Virus record (IMG/VR): IMGVR_UViG_3300027763_000099
Location: 1 to 42,938 of that record
DNA length: 42,938 bases
Direction: 5' to 3' (one strand)
DNA from: a virus
Below the pieces are notes generated by a model, which had not been told where the DNA came from, searched no databases, and saw nothing but the letters and a program-made list of their open reading frames with translations. A program made the translations under genes and the position numbers. Of the stretch, positions 30,782-38,201 are shown piece by piece (within the stretch, counting starts at the first letter, position 1; each line of letters opens with the position of its first letter).

Positions 30782-31552
30782 ATGAGAAGAAAAAAGAAAA
30801 TAGAATTTTTGATGGACACCGATTGGATGTTCGAAAAACCAATTGACAGAGAACACAAAGAATATAAATTATTGTCGTACTTTCAAAAAATGGGAGATAA
30901 ACTTGATAAAATGGAACTTTATCCTGGATTCATAGAACTTTCATTACATCTCGCAAATTTGCAGACACTTATTAAAGATAAAAAAATTATCTACACAAAT
31001 AAGAAATTAGACTCAGTAGACGATGAGTTATTAGTTAAGGATCTAAAGTTAAAAGAGATACCTGAACTAAATGATGATGAATCAAAAGAATTTATACAAA
31101 TATTAAGTTATAGTGCCCCTAGAATGTTAGAGTATTTTAACATAGCAAAATCTGTTTGGACAATAGTTTATGAGAATGTGGACATAAAACCAAATAGAAG
31201 AGCAAAAGAAACCCTGTCAGACACCGGGTACTTCTACTTCAACAACACATCAGATAATAAAATACATGTTTGGGAATATAACATAAAACCGGCGGCCAAA
31301 GGTTCCATGGAAAGTAAAACAAAGGTAAATTTAATTTATTCTGACGTTAAAGATTTGACATTTACAAAAATAATTAATAATTTTTCAATATGGAATTCTG
31401 AAAATAATAAGTTACCGGTTTTTGAAATGACAAGTAAAGGGATTTTTCCAATACAGGAAACATTGTTACCTATCTTTAAAAGAAAACTGATTTCATATAT
31501 TAATCAGAAAAAAATCTCAGAAAATTTTAAAAAAGAAAAAGAAACGATTTAA
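30782..31552 (+). CDS. Conserved-type hypothetical protein, 256 residues
   Basis: A soluble alpha/beta protein starting with a basic tract and then IEFLMDTDWMFEKPIDREHKE, followed by a helical region, and ending with a basic helix. The MDTDWMFEKPID start reminds me of a protein recurrent in phages of this group, but no function is known. It is immediately before DUF3310 (adjacent, no gap), thus part of the same operon with the methyltransferase. Confidence 0.6.
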   Translation: MRRKKKIEFLMDTDWMFEKPIDREHKEYKLLSYFQKMGDKLDKMELYPGFIELSLHLANLQTLIKDKKIIYTNKKLDSVDDELLVKDLKLKEIPELNDDESKEFIQILSYSAPRMLEYFNIAKSVWTIVYENVDIKPNRRAKETLSDTGYFYFNNTSDNKIHVWEYNIKPAAKGSMESKTKVNLIYSDVKDLTFTKIINNFSIWNSENNKLPVFEMTSKGIFPIQETLLPIFKRKLISYINQKKISENFKKEKETI

Positions 31553-31768
31553 ATGGAACAAGTTAATCACCCCAACCATTACGGTGGTGAAGAAAATCCA
31601 TACGAAGCAATCAAAGTCATTGATGCTTGGGATTTGGGTTTTAGTTTAGGAAACACCGTAAAATATATCTCAAGAGCAGGTAAGAAAAATAAAGATAAAG
31701 AACTTGAAGATCTTAAAAAGGCACTTTGGTATTTACAACATCACATTAAAACATTGGAAAAAAAATGA
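31553..31768 (+). CDS. DUF3310 protein
   Basis: A 71-residue protein with the hallmarks of DUF3310: VNHPNHYGG at the start, IDAWDLGFSLGNTVKYISRAGKK in the centre and a C-terminal helix DLKKALWYLQHHI. The family is widespread in phages, sometimes fused to nucleotide-metabolism domains, and its biochemical role is not settled. The stop overlaps the methyltransferase start by four bases (ATGA). Confidence 0.88.
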   Translation: MEQVNHPNHYGGEENPYEAIKVIDAWDLGFSLGNTVKYISRAGKKNKDKELEDLKKALWYLQHHIKTLEKK

Positions 31769-32616
31769 TAGAAACAGGAAAAATAATAACTGGAGATTGT
31801 GTTGAAGTGATGAAAACCTTACCTGAAGGTTGTGTTGATTTAATTGTTACCTCACCACCATACGGTGTTGGTATTGCTTATGATACTCATGATGATGACG
31901 TGGAGTTTCAAGAATACTTGGTCTTTGCAAGGAATTGGTTAACTGAAGCCTATAATGTGTTAAAAGATGATGGTAGAATTGCGTTAAACATACCGTATGA
32001 AATTAACAGACAAAAGAAAGGAGGAAGAATCTTTTTTGTTTCTGAGATGTATCAAATAATGAAAGAGATAGGGTTTGGGTTCTTTGGTATTGTTGACCTT
32101 GAAGAACAATCACCTCATCGTAGTAAAACAACTGCGTGGGGATCTTGGATGTCACCGTCAAGTCCTTATATATATAACCCAAAAGAATGTGTTATTTTGG
32201 GTTATAAAAAATTACACATCAAAAAGGTTAAAGGAGAACCACAGTGGAAGGGAACACCAACTGAAATTATTCAGGAGGATGGAACCATAAAAAATAAAGT
32301 GGTATATGAAGAACAAGATAAGAAAGAATTTATGGAACTTGTTTTTGGTCAGTGGAATTACTTTGCAGATACTAAATCACTCACCAAGGCGACCTTCTCA
32401 ATGGACATCCCAACAAAGGCGATTAAAATATTGTCCTACAAAAACGATGTAGTATTAGACCCATTTGTTGGGTCAGGAACAAGTTTGGTAGCAGCAGAGA
32501 TATTGGGGCGTAGATGGTTGGGTATTGAGTTATCACCAAATTATACTGAGATTGCCAAAACAAGAGTTGAATATTTTAAAACATTAGGTCAAATAAAAGA
32601 AATCCCATTTTCATAA
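31765..32616 (+). CDS. N6-adenine/N4-cytosine DNA methyltransferase (beta group)
   Basis: A 283-residue methyltransferase with catalytic TSPPYG near residue 32 followed much later by the AdoMet-binding motif DPFVGSGTS near 233. This order, catalytic before AdoMet motif, defines the beta group. SPPY in that group commonly indicates N4-cytosine but also occurs in N6-adenine enzymes. It likely protects phage DNA against restriction or has epigenetic roles; no cognate nuclease gene lies beside it. It overlaps DUF3310 by four bases, and its stop codon is inside a terminator hairpin. Confidence 0.87.
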   Translation: MIETGKIITGDCVEVMKTLPEGCVDLIVTSPPYGVGIAYDTHDDDVEFQEYLVFARNWLTEAYNVLKDDGRIALNIPYEINRQKKGGRIFFVSEMYQIMKEIGFGFFGIVDLEEQSPHRSKTTAWGSWMSPSSPYIYNPKECVILGYKKLHIKKVKGEPQWKGTPTEIIQEDGTIKNKVVYEEQDKKEFMELVFGQWNYFADTKSLTKATFSMDIPTKAIKILSYKNDVVLDPFVGSGTSLVAAEILGRRWLGIELSPNYTEIAKTRVEYFKTLGQIKEIPFS

Positions 32617-32628
32617 ATGGGGTTTTTT
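32601..32628 (+). terminator. Terminator overlapping the methyltransferase stop
   Basis: AATCCCATTT (32601-32610) pairs with AAATGGGGTT (32615-32624; one G-T wobble) around TCAT, then six T's. The methyltransferase TAA (32614-32616) is in the loop/right arm. Confidence 0.85.
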
Positions 32629-32639
32629 ATTTTATATGG

Positions 32640-32648
32640 TATTTATTT
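32640..32648 (+). promoter_or_regulatory. TATTTATTT upstream motif
   Basis: Directly after a terminator and 3 bases before the ATG of the DHH protein; a new transcript must start here, so the motif is a good promoter candidate. Confidence 0.4.
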
Positions 32649-32651
32649 AGT

Positions 32652-34031
32652 ATGAAAAGACTAATTAAAGAATCGGGTATTAGAGACATCAAAAATTTAT
32701 CAAAAAGATACCCTAAAGCAAAAATTTATTTTCATCAAGATTTAGATGGTGTAACAACCGCCATTGCGATGAAAGAATATTTAGAGTCAAATAACATAAA
32801 TGTTGTGGATGCTGAAATTATTCAATATGGAGATAAAGAGTTTGCAATTAAAAAATTAGACGCTAAAGGTGATATAATGCCTGTTTTAGTTGATTTTGCT
32901 CACGGTAAACCAATGTTTGTTATTCATACAGATCACCACGACACTCAAGCCGGAGTTGAGGACGGAACTGCAACTTCTTTTAGAAGTTCAAGATCTAATG
33001 TAGAGACAATATCTCAAAGTGTTTCACCTAAAGAAATATTCCCTAATGAAGATATTACATTAATTTCTACCGTAGACTCCGCAAATTTTGCTCAATATAA
33101 TATTTCTGTTGATGAAGTTATAAATTATCTATTTAAGATAGATAGAAATTCTGACGTTAAAAGAAATAAAATGTTAATGGGATTAGTTGCAAACAAATTA
33201 CTATTGGCATTTAAAAACAAACCAGGATTCTTAGAGGAATTAGTTTTAGATTGTAAACCTTCTTTACTTAATATACTACTTAAGATAAAATCTATAATGA
33301 AAAGAGAAGGTTTTGATAATGAAGAAAAACTAACACAAAACCAACAAAAATATATTCAAAGTATGAATGTTAGTCCTAACGTAAATGTTAGTGGAAACAT
33401 ATTGGTACAATACGGTGGAGGTTATATGACACCACAAGGATCTTACGATAGATACACGCCTTTTAAAAATAATCCTGACGCTGACTTTTTAGTTATTGCT
33501 TGGCCAATGGGATTAGTTCAGGCTTCCTGTAACCCATATAAAAAAGAAAGAGCACTTAAAGGTGTTGATTTAGGTGAAATAAAAAATGAGGTTTTGGATG
33601 AGATGAATCCAGAATTAGAAAGTATTATAGTCCCATTATCAACATTAAAAGTTGTTTCAGAACAAAAAGCAACATTCAAATCAGTCGGATTTACATTCAA
33701 AGACTTTATGGCGATATATGGCAAAAGTCCTTCCTTAAAAGTTTTTGGTAGAAAAGAGACATTGTTCCCGATTATAGAAAATATAATGGATAGACCTTAC
33801 AGAAATTTAAGTGTAAAACAAGTTGCACTATTGGACAAAGTTGTGTTAAATGGTAGAGACATCATAAATGCTAATTCAGGTGGACATAAATGTATTACTA
33901 ATATTTCAGGTATTAATTCTTTATATAGAAAAAAAGATGGGAATGGACAAAAAAGTTATGTTGATCTAACAAAAGAAATACAACAGAAGTTTTACGAAAT
34001 TTTACAAACAAAGATTAATAGTGAAAAGTAA
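32652..34031 (+). CDS. DHH-family phosphoesterase
   Basis: A 459-residue protein of the DHH superfamily (RecJ, NrnA/oligoribonuclease-like, PPX-like). Metal-binding motif I is HQDLDG (His28, Asp30, Asp32), the DHH motif is TDHHD (Asp94, His95, His96), and the C-terminal DHHA1-like end carries SGGHK (Gly410-Gly411-His412) for substrate binding. It probably removes mononucleotides or cleaves small phosphoesters. The start, MKRLIKESG, has a short IKE-S that resembles a T4-type processing site, and it has its own late-type motif. Its last 17 bases overlap the convergent DUF192 gene. Confidence 0.8.
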   Translation: MKRLIKESGIRDIKNLSKRYPKAKIYFHQDLDGVTTAIAMKEYLESNNINVVDAEIIQYGDKEFAIKKLDAKGDIMPVLVDFAHGKPMFVIHTDHHDTQAGVEDGTATSFRSSRSNVETISQSVSPKEIFPNEDITLISTVDSANFAQYNISVDEVINYLFKIDRNSDVKRNKMLMGLVANKLLLAFKNKPGFLEELVLDCKPSLLNILLKIKSIMKREGFDNEEKLTQNQQKYIQSMNVSPNVNVSGNILVQYGGGYMTPQGSYDRYTPFKNNPDADFLVIAWPMGLVQASCNPYKKERALKGVDLGEIKNEVLDEMNPELESIIVPLSTLKVVSEQKATFKSVGFTFKDFMAIYGKSPSLKVFGRKETLFPIIENIMDRPYRNLSVKQVALLDKVVLNGRDIINANSGGHKCITNISGINSLYRKKDGNGQKSYVDLTKEIQQKFYEILQTKINSEK

Positions 34032-34362
34032 TCTTATTACCCTCAACGATATTATATTCTTCACAATGTCCTGCCGGTATTTCTAATATCATATCACCAT
34101 ACCCTTCAAATCTTTCACACTCTTCTTCTTTACAAGGAAGACAGTTGTGGTGTATTTCCGTTACTTCGTTATTTTTTATGAATATAATATCTAAAGGGAT
34201 TATACAGTTTTTCATCCAAAAACTATGATCACCATCTTCCATAATAAATAACATACCATCAAAAGAATTATTGAATTTTTTATTCATCATTCCATTTGAG
34301 ATATCTTTTTGTGTGATAACAGGTTTAACTGTGTATTTGTTATTATTTATGATTATATCCAT
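34015..34362 (-). CDS. DUF192 protein
   Basis: A 115-residue protein with the DUF192 signatures: SFDGMLFIM, a FWMKNCIIPLDIIFI core, and the later LEIPAGHCEE. Family function is not established; members are found in bacteria, archaea and phages. The 3' end overlaps the DHH gene by 17 bases in antisense. On the minus strand TATTTATAA (34365-34373) is 2 bases before its ATG, and the same palindromic AT stretch serves the divergent Nudix gene. Confidence 0.85.
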   Translation of the reverse strand: MDIIINNNKYTVKPVITQKDISNGMMNKKFNNSFDGMLFIMEDGDHSFWMKNCIIPLDIIFIKNNEVTEIHHNCLPCKEEECERFEGYGDMILEIPAGHCEEYNIVEGNKITFHY

Positions 34363-34373
34363 ATTTATAAATA
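34362..34373. promoter_or_regulatory. Divergent late-type motif
   Basis: The sequence TATTTATAAATA (34362-34373) reads as TATTTATAA toward the Nudix gene (ATG 10 bases on) and as TATTTATAA toward the DUF192 gene on the other strand (ATG 2 bases on): one nearly palindromic element for two divergent genes. Confidence 0.45.
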
Positions 34374-34380
34374 TATTAAC

Positions 34381-34806
34381 ATGGCAGAATTTAACAGATA
34401 TTCAGGTGTGGTGGTAAAAAACAAAGATAAAGTTTTACTTTGTAAAAGGTCACCGAATAAAACTTTACCAAATGAATGGTCCATACCATCTGGTAAGGTT
34501 GAAGGAAATGAAACCCCAAAAGAGGCGGCTATAAGGGAGTTTTATGAGGAAACTAATATTAAATTAAAAGGTGATTTAAATATTGTTGACATTCTTAATA
34601 TGTACAAAAGAGATGGAGAAACTAAAAAAGGTCTTATGTATGTATATCAATATAATACAAATCAAGAAATTAATCCGGATCTAAAAAAGGCTAGAGATGG
34701 GTTTGAACATACCAAATGTGGGTATTTTACAAAAACAAATAACCCATTAAATGAAAAAAACAAAGATTTTAAGAAAATAATTATGAATATCTTTAATAAA
34801 GATTGA
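34381..34806 (+). CDS. Nudix hydrolase
   Basis: A 141-residue Nudix protein with a complete Nudix box, starting Gly38 (GKVEGNE) and continuing to REFYEETNI, the metal-binding REUxEE core. It hydrolyses nucleoside-diphosphate-linked compounds; ADP-ribose, NAD(P)H, oxidised dNTPs and RNA caps are typical substrates, not distinguishable here. ATG 34381 is preferred because the region upstream overlaps the divergent DUF192 start. The 71-residue DUF3310 and two methylases are within 3 kb, suggesting a nucleotide/DNA metabolism neighbourhood. Confidence 0.9.
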   Translation: MAEFNRYSGVVVKNKDKVLLCKRSPNKTLPNEWSIPSGKVEGNETPKEAAIREFYEETNIKLKGDLNIVDILNMYKRDGETKKGLMYVYQYNTNQEINPDLKKARDGFEHTKCGYFTKTNNPLNEKNKDFKKIIMNIFNKD

Positions 34807-34825
34807 TTTTTGTTAAAGTACCATA

Positions 34826-34926
34826 TATTTATTTAACACAAAAAGCATTACCCCTTTCAAAACTAGTAATGGTTTATCAAAATTAAATCCACAAAATTGT
34901 AAAATTTCTTTGTGGATTTTTTTTAT
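34826..34926 (+). ncRNA. Possible short non-coding RNA
   Basis: The 156-base gap between the Nudix gene and the 63-residue gene has a TATTTATTT motif (34826-34834), a 6-bp stem CATTAC/GTAATG (34846-34851 with 34866-34871) and a strong terminator at 34885-34926, with no reading frame longer than a few codons. This would give an RNA of about 85 bases. It could instead be just the 3' end of the Nudix transcript. Confidence 0.3.
34885..34926 (+). terminator. Rho-independent terminator
   Basis: AAATCCACAAA (34885-34895) pairs perfectly with TTTGTGGATTT (34909-34919), a 13-base loop, followed by a long T tract. Ends the Nudix transcript or the possible small RNA. Confidence 0.88.
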
Positions 34927-34940
34927 CTAATATTTTCTTT

Positions 34941-34948
34941 TATATTTG
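34941..34948 (+). promoter_or_regulatory. TATATTTG box
   Basis: An exact TAnnTTTG box 14 bases before the ATG at 34963, right after a terminator. No clear TTTG stands at the usual distance upstream (the nearest is 28 bases away), so it is a partial promoter match. Confidence 0.5.
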
Positions 34949-34962
34949 TCTAAATAAAAAAT

Positions 34963-35154
34963 ATGAGAAGCACTAAATTGTATATTGCCGTGAATAGTCA
35001 TCTTAGCGACGCATTGATTGAAATGGGATTTAATCCTGAGTTGGCTAAAGAAAGAATTCGGTTTGTTAAAATCCTAACAAACAGATACGAAGACCTTAGT
35101 CAGGAGATCTCAATTGACAAGTTGAATGAAATTTGGTTAGAAATGAAAAATTAA
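34963..35154 (+). CDS. Small helical protein, 63 residues
   Basis: A compact, probably three-helix soluble protein (SDALIEMGFNPELAKERIRF). No known domain. Own TATATTTG promoter box upstream and a separate promoter for the next gene downstream; thus a single-gene early-type unit. Function unknown; many phage host-takeover proteins are this kind. Confidence 0.55.
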   Translation: MRSTKLYIAVNSHLSDALIEMGFNPELAKERIRFVKILTNRYEDLSQEISIDKLNEIWLEMKN

Positions 35155-35165
35155 TTATAATAAAA

Positions 35166-35197
35166 TTTGTGGTTTTTAAATAAATAATGTATATTTG
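35166..35197 (+). promoter_or_regulatory. Bacteroidota-type promoter, leaderless
   Basis: TTTG (35166-35169), 20 bases, TATATTTG (35190-35197), then TGGT and the ATG at 35202. Exact consensus; the transcript would begin at about the A of ATG. Confidence 0.85.
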
Positions 35198-35201
35198 TGG
35201 T

Positions 35202-35477
35202 ATGAATAAGACGGGTTTTAATATTAGAGTTATGAATGAAAAGTTTGGTGATCTTATCAACGAAACTTTCATGGACCAAATACAATTTAAATTGTTCCTT
35301 AAAATGATACACGGGTGTGTTGAATTAGGAGAAGACCTTACATTCTTCAATGGAGATACATTTTTTGTGAACATACCTAATAGAATTCTAAAAGACTCTG
35401 TTATTGTTACAAACATAAAGGAAATAACAATGGTAGAACAAGTTAAGAGTAAAATTGAGGCACTTGTGACAAAATAG
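35202..35477 (+). CDS. Hypothetical protein, 91 residues
   Basis: A small alpha/beta protein (NIRVMNEKFGDLINETFMDQ at the start, EDLTFFNGDTFFVNIP in the middle). No motif. ATG 35202 is preferred over the in-frame ATG at 35187 because the latter lies before the -7 box and would not be transcribed from the exact promoter at 35166-35197. Function unknown. Confidence 0.55.
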   Translation: MNKTGFNIRVMNEKFGDLINETFMDQIQFKLFLKMIHGCVELGEDLTFFNGDTFFVNIPNRILKDSVIVTNIKEITMVEQVKSKIEALVTK

Positions 35478-35480
35478 TTT

Positions 35481-35567
35481 CTTTGTTAACTTTAAAACAA
35501 AGTGGTGGAAGATCGACACAATCCTTGTGCGACCCTAAAAAGGAATCAGAAATGGTTCCTTTTTTTT
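35481..35567 (+). other. Structured intergenic region with three hairpins
   Basis: Three potential stems follow one another: CTTTGTT (35481-35487) with AACAAAG (35496-35502); CACAA/TTGTG flanked by CG pairs around 35514-35532; and the terminator stem at 35537-35564. No reading frame. It may be only an elaborate 3' end, or a processed small RNA. Confidence 0.35.
35537..35567 (+). terminator. Rho-independent terminator
   Basis: AAAAAGGAA (35537-35545) pairs with TTCCTTTTT (35556-35564) around a 10-base loop, with further T's. It ends the 91-residue gene; its T tract also supplies the TTTG of the next promoter. Confidence 0.8.
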
Positions 35568-35595
35568 GTTTATTTAAAAAAAAACATTATCTTTG
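35565..35595 (+). promoter_or_regulatory. Bacteroidota-type promoter, leaderless
   Basis: TTTG (35565-35568), 19 bases, TATCTTTG (35588-35595), then TCTT and ATG 35600. Exact consensus, overlapping the preceding terminator's T tract. Confidence 0.85.
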
Positions 35596-35599
35596 TCTT

Positions 35600-35812
35600 A
35601 TGAAAATAACAAAGAAAGAACAATTATTTATGGATCTCTTGGAAAGAGAGGGTGTTGTATGGCAATTTGATTATGTTTTTTACACCACTAAAGATAAAAA
35701 GGGTTATGATAAAGTAATCGCGTACAAGGCTTGGAATATTGCTTTTGATTTGTTAGAAAAAGGGATGATTAAAGTTAATCCTGGAAATAATTTTGGTTGG
35801 GTAAAGGCGTAA
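35600..35812 (+). CDS. Hypothetical protein, 70 residues
   Basis: A small soluble protein with a helix at the start (KKEQLFMDLLEREG) and a possible winged-helix-like outline, not certain. ATG 35600 is selected because the only longer alternative in this frame lies upstream of its promoter, across the terminator. It precedes the kinase gene by three bases and would share its transcript. Confidence 0.6.
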   Translation: MKITKKEQLFMDLLEREGVVWQFDYVFYTTKDKKGYDKVIAYKAWNIAFDLLEKGMIKVNPGNNFGWVKA

Positions 35813-35815
35813 GAT

Positions 35816-36205
35816 ATGGAAAAAGTATTATATATTGTTAGAGGAATTCCGGGATCAGGAAAATCAACATTTGCAAAAACTTTGGGAGGGCAACATTATG
35901 AAGCGGATATGTTCTTCATTAGTGAGAATGGGGAATATAATTTTGATTTTACTAAAATCAAAGATGCTCACCAATGGTGCCAAGGAATGATTAAAACAGA
36001 CATGATATTGGAGTACCCAAAGATTGTGGTTTCCAATACCTCAACACAAGAGTGGGAACTTGAAGTATACTTTGAATTGGCAAAAGAATATGGGTATACT
36101 GTTTTTTCAGTGGTAGTTGAAAACAGGCATGGGGGAGTAAACCAACATGGAGTACCTGAAGATAAGTTAGAACAAATGCGTAATCGTTTTAATATAAAAT
36201 TATGA
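35816..36205 (+). CDS. P-loop kinase, polynucleotide-kinase-like
   Basis: A 129-residue AAA_33/PNK-type P-loop protein: Walker A GIPGSGKST (about 10-18), a short Asp-containing EADMFF segment likely to be the phosphate-acceptor side, NTSTQEWELE, and a C-terminal VENRHGGVNQHGVPE lid region seen in NEDD4-binding/PNK-like kinases. It may phosphorylate nucleic-acid 5' ends or nucleosides. The stop overlaps the start of the metallophosphoesterase (ATGA), so kinase and phosphatase are made together, as in 5'/3' end-healing enzymes. Confidence 0.78.
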   Translation: MEKVLYIVRGIPGSGKSTFAKTLGGQHYEADMFFISENGEYNFDFTKIKDAHQWCQGMIKTDMILEYPKIVVSNTSTQEWELEVYFELAKEYGYTVFSVVVENRHGGVNQHGVPEDKLEQMRNRFNIKL

Positions 36206-36855
36206 GTTTTAAAAAAATATTGACAACAGGAAAAGTGTGGATTACAAGTGATACACACTACGGTCACAAAAATATTGTAAGAGGAACTACCAATTGGAGA
36301 ACACAAGATGGTGAAGTACCGGTGGGTTCTACTCGTGACTTTCAAACTATTGAACAGATGAATGAACGTTTGATTGATGGTATAAATCATTTTGTGGGTC
36401 AGGAAGACACTCTAATTATGTTGGGTGATGTTTCATTTGGTGGATTTGATAATATTGGAATCTTTCTTGAAAGGTTGGTTTGTCACAACATTCACTTAAT
36501 ATTAGGGAATCACGATCACCATATTGACAGAAACTATGATTTTGTTCAAAAAAGGTTTTTAAGTGTTCAACATTATTTGGAAGTGAACATTGAAGGTAAA
36601 GATTTTGTGTTATGTCACTACCCACTACAAAGTTGGAATGGACTAAACAAAGGTGTAATACACCTTCATGGGCACGTTCACTTACCGGAAAATAGAAAAT
36701 TTGGTAATGGTAGAAGAATGGACGTTGGTGTTGATGGTAATGGGATGGATCCATATAGTATTTCTGATATCATTAAAATAATGGATAAAAGAACAGTTGG
36801 TTCTGATATGTCAGGAGATCATCACTTGGATGGATTAGTTGGTGTTGTGGGTTAA
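36202..36855 (+). CDS. Calcineurin-type metallophosphoesterase
   Basis: A 217-residue phosphoesterase with SDTHYGH (Asp17, His19, His22), GDVSFGG, GNHDHH, CHYP and HGHVH, all five metal-site motifs in order. This is a compact phage type. Substrates could be cyclic or terminal phosphates on nucleic acids or small molecules. The translational coupling to a polynucleotide-kinase-like protein suggests nucleic-acid end healing, as in bacterial Pnkp, but no ligase is present in the window. Confidence 0.82.
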   Translation: MSFKKILTTGKVWITSDTHYGHKNIVRGTTNWRTQDGEVPVGSTRDFQTIEQMNERLIDGINHFVGQEDTLIMLGDVSFGGFDNIGIFLERLVCHNIHLILGNHDHHIDRNYDFVQKRFLSVQHYLEVNIEGKDFVLCHYPLQSWNGLNKGVIHLHGHVHLPENRKFGNGRRMDVGVDGNGMDPYSISDIIKIMDKRTVGSDMSGDHHLDGLVGVVG

Positions 36856-36870
36856 ATCGCAACACCATAA

Positions 36871-36879
36871 TATTTATAT
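36871..36879 (+). promoter_or_regulatory. TATTTATAT upstream motif
   Basis: Two bases before the ATG of the metallopeptidase-like gene, following a GGTGTTG/CAACACC hairpin (36841-36866, no T tract). A member of the late-type motif class, differing only at the last positions. Confidence 0.35.
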
Positions 36880-36881
36880 GT

Positions 36882-38138
36882 ATGACAAAAATTATTATTA
36901 CAGAAAGACAAATGGACTTGATAGTAAAAAATCTATTAAGTGAGGCAGTTGGTGTTCCAGAAGGTATTATTGAATCAGCAGAAAAATTATATGAAATCAT
37001 TTTGAATCTATTAAAAGGTATGGACGATTACAATACCACACAAACATTTACTGAAAACAATTTAGATTTAACAATATCTGATTATAAAATACACGAGTTA
37101 GAATTACGAGTTGAAATTAACGAAATGGATGATTATGATGGACCTCTTGTTATGATGTCTGCTGGAGTTGCAAGCCAATTTAATTTTGATAAAAAAATAT
37201 TAATGAAGGTGCATAAATTAGATAATAGTATTGAATTATCTTTAAATTTTGGATCAAATGAGGATAATTGGGATTCTGAAGACATTTATAACTATTTTAG
37301 TAAAGATAAGGTTGAATTTATATCTGTAATTGCTCACGAAATTAAACATAAGTTTGATAAACAAAAAAAAGAAACGGATTTGATAGGTAAAGATGCTGAT
37401 TACCAAGCATACACTAGTTCAGGATTAAACTTTGGAATTCCAGTGATTAATGAATTTATGAGACACAGTTATTTTATTCAACACGTTGAGAACCTTGTTA
37501 GACCAACTGAAATTGCAACAAGAATGAAATTAACCGGTATTACAAAAGAAAAGTTTAGAGAATTTTTTGAAAACGATAAAGTAGTTAAAGAACTAAAAGA
37601 AATTAGATATTTTAGTTATACTAATTTAGTTAAAAAACTACACGAACAAATGGATAGAATTGATTCTTTATTATCACATGCTGGAGTACCTTATGAAGAT
37701 ATGTCTGAAGATAAAAAAATATATGTACTTATGGATTTGGTTTATATTAATCTAATAAGTGCTAAAAAAGATATTTTTGATAGAATGACAGAGGATATGA
37801 ATGATAGAGCCGCGGCATTTATGAGAATGATGGGTATGGGGCATATGGTTAAAGATAATAATAGTGAAGGATTGGAGAAAGTTAGAAATAAGTTTTTAAA
37901 CCACATTGCTAGATACCGAAATAAAGAAGAACGGTTCTTTGTTGATGAGTGCGAAAGATTTAATTATGTTGCAACAAAATTAATTAAAAGACTTTCTAAA
38001 ATATATTCACTTATTCCTGATGAGAAAGAACAAACAAACGAATCTATATTAAATTGGGATTTACACCAGAAACTTATGGAAAAAAAATACGGTAAAAGAA
38101 AAATAGAAACCGAAATTAAAGATTGGAAGATTAAATAA
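36882..38138 (+). CDS. HExxH metallopeptidase-like protein, late-type N-terminus
   Basis: A 418-residue protein with VIAHEIKHKFD (His152, Glu153, His156) as a zinc-metallopeptidase motif; a downstream VRPTEIATRMK supplies a Glu suitable as third ligand (gluzincin-like). The N-terminus KIIITERQMDLIVKNLLSEA matches the LTE-helix pattern, and LSE-A fits the (L/I)-x-E/A cleavage consensus of T4-type prohead proteases well. The rest is helical with a Met-rich segment around 305-325. A protease packaged in the head and delivered to the host is an attractive but unproven idea. Confidence 0.65.
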   Translation: MTKIIITERQMDLIVKNLLSEAVGVPEGIIESAEKLYEIILNLLKGMDDYNTTQTFTENNLDLTISDYKIHELELRVEINEMDDYDGPLVMMSAGVASQFNFDKKILMKVHKLDNSIELSLNFGSNEDNWDSEDIYNYFSKDKVEFISVIAHEIKHKFDKQKKETDLIGKDADYQAYTSSGLNFGIPVINEFMRHSYFIQHVENLVRPTEIATRMKLTGITKEKFREFFENDKVVKELKEIRYFSYTNLVKKLHEQMDRIDSLLSHAGVPYEDMSEDKKIYVLMDLVYINLISAKKDIFDRMTEDMNDRAAAFMRMMGMGHMVKDNNSEGLEKVRNKFLNHIARYRNKEERFFVDECERFNYVATKLIKRLSKIYSLIPDEKEQTNESILNWDLHQKLMEKKYGKRKIETEIKDWKIK

Positions 38139-38201
38139 TAAACTAAAATCATAGTTTGCTCAATACGAGGATTTATTAACCACTAATCCCAATTATATTC
38201 G

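Noticed and set aside
35483-35599. Upstream part of the frame leading into the 70-residue gene
   Set aside because: It crosses a terminator and the promoter; translation should begin at ATG 35600.
36841-36866. Hairpin GGTGTTG/CAACACC after the metallophosphoesterase
   Set aside because: Seven base pairs but no T tract follows, so it is not called as a terminator.
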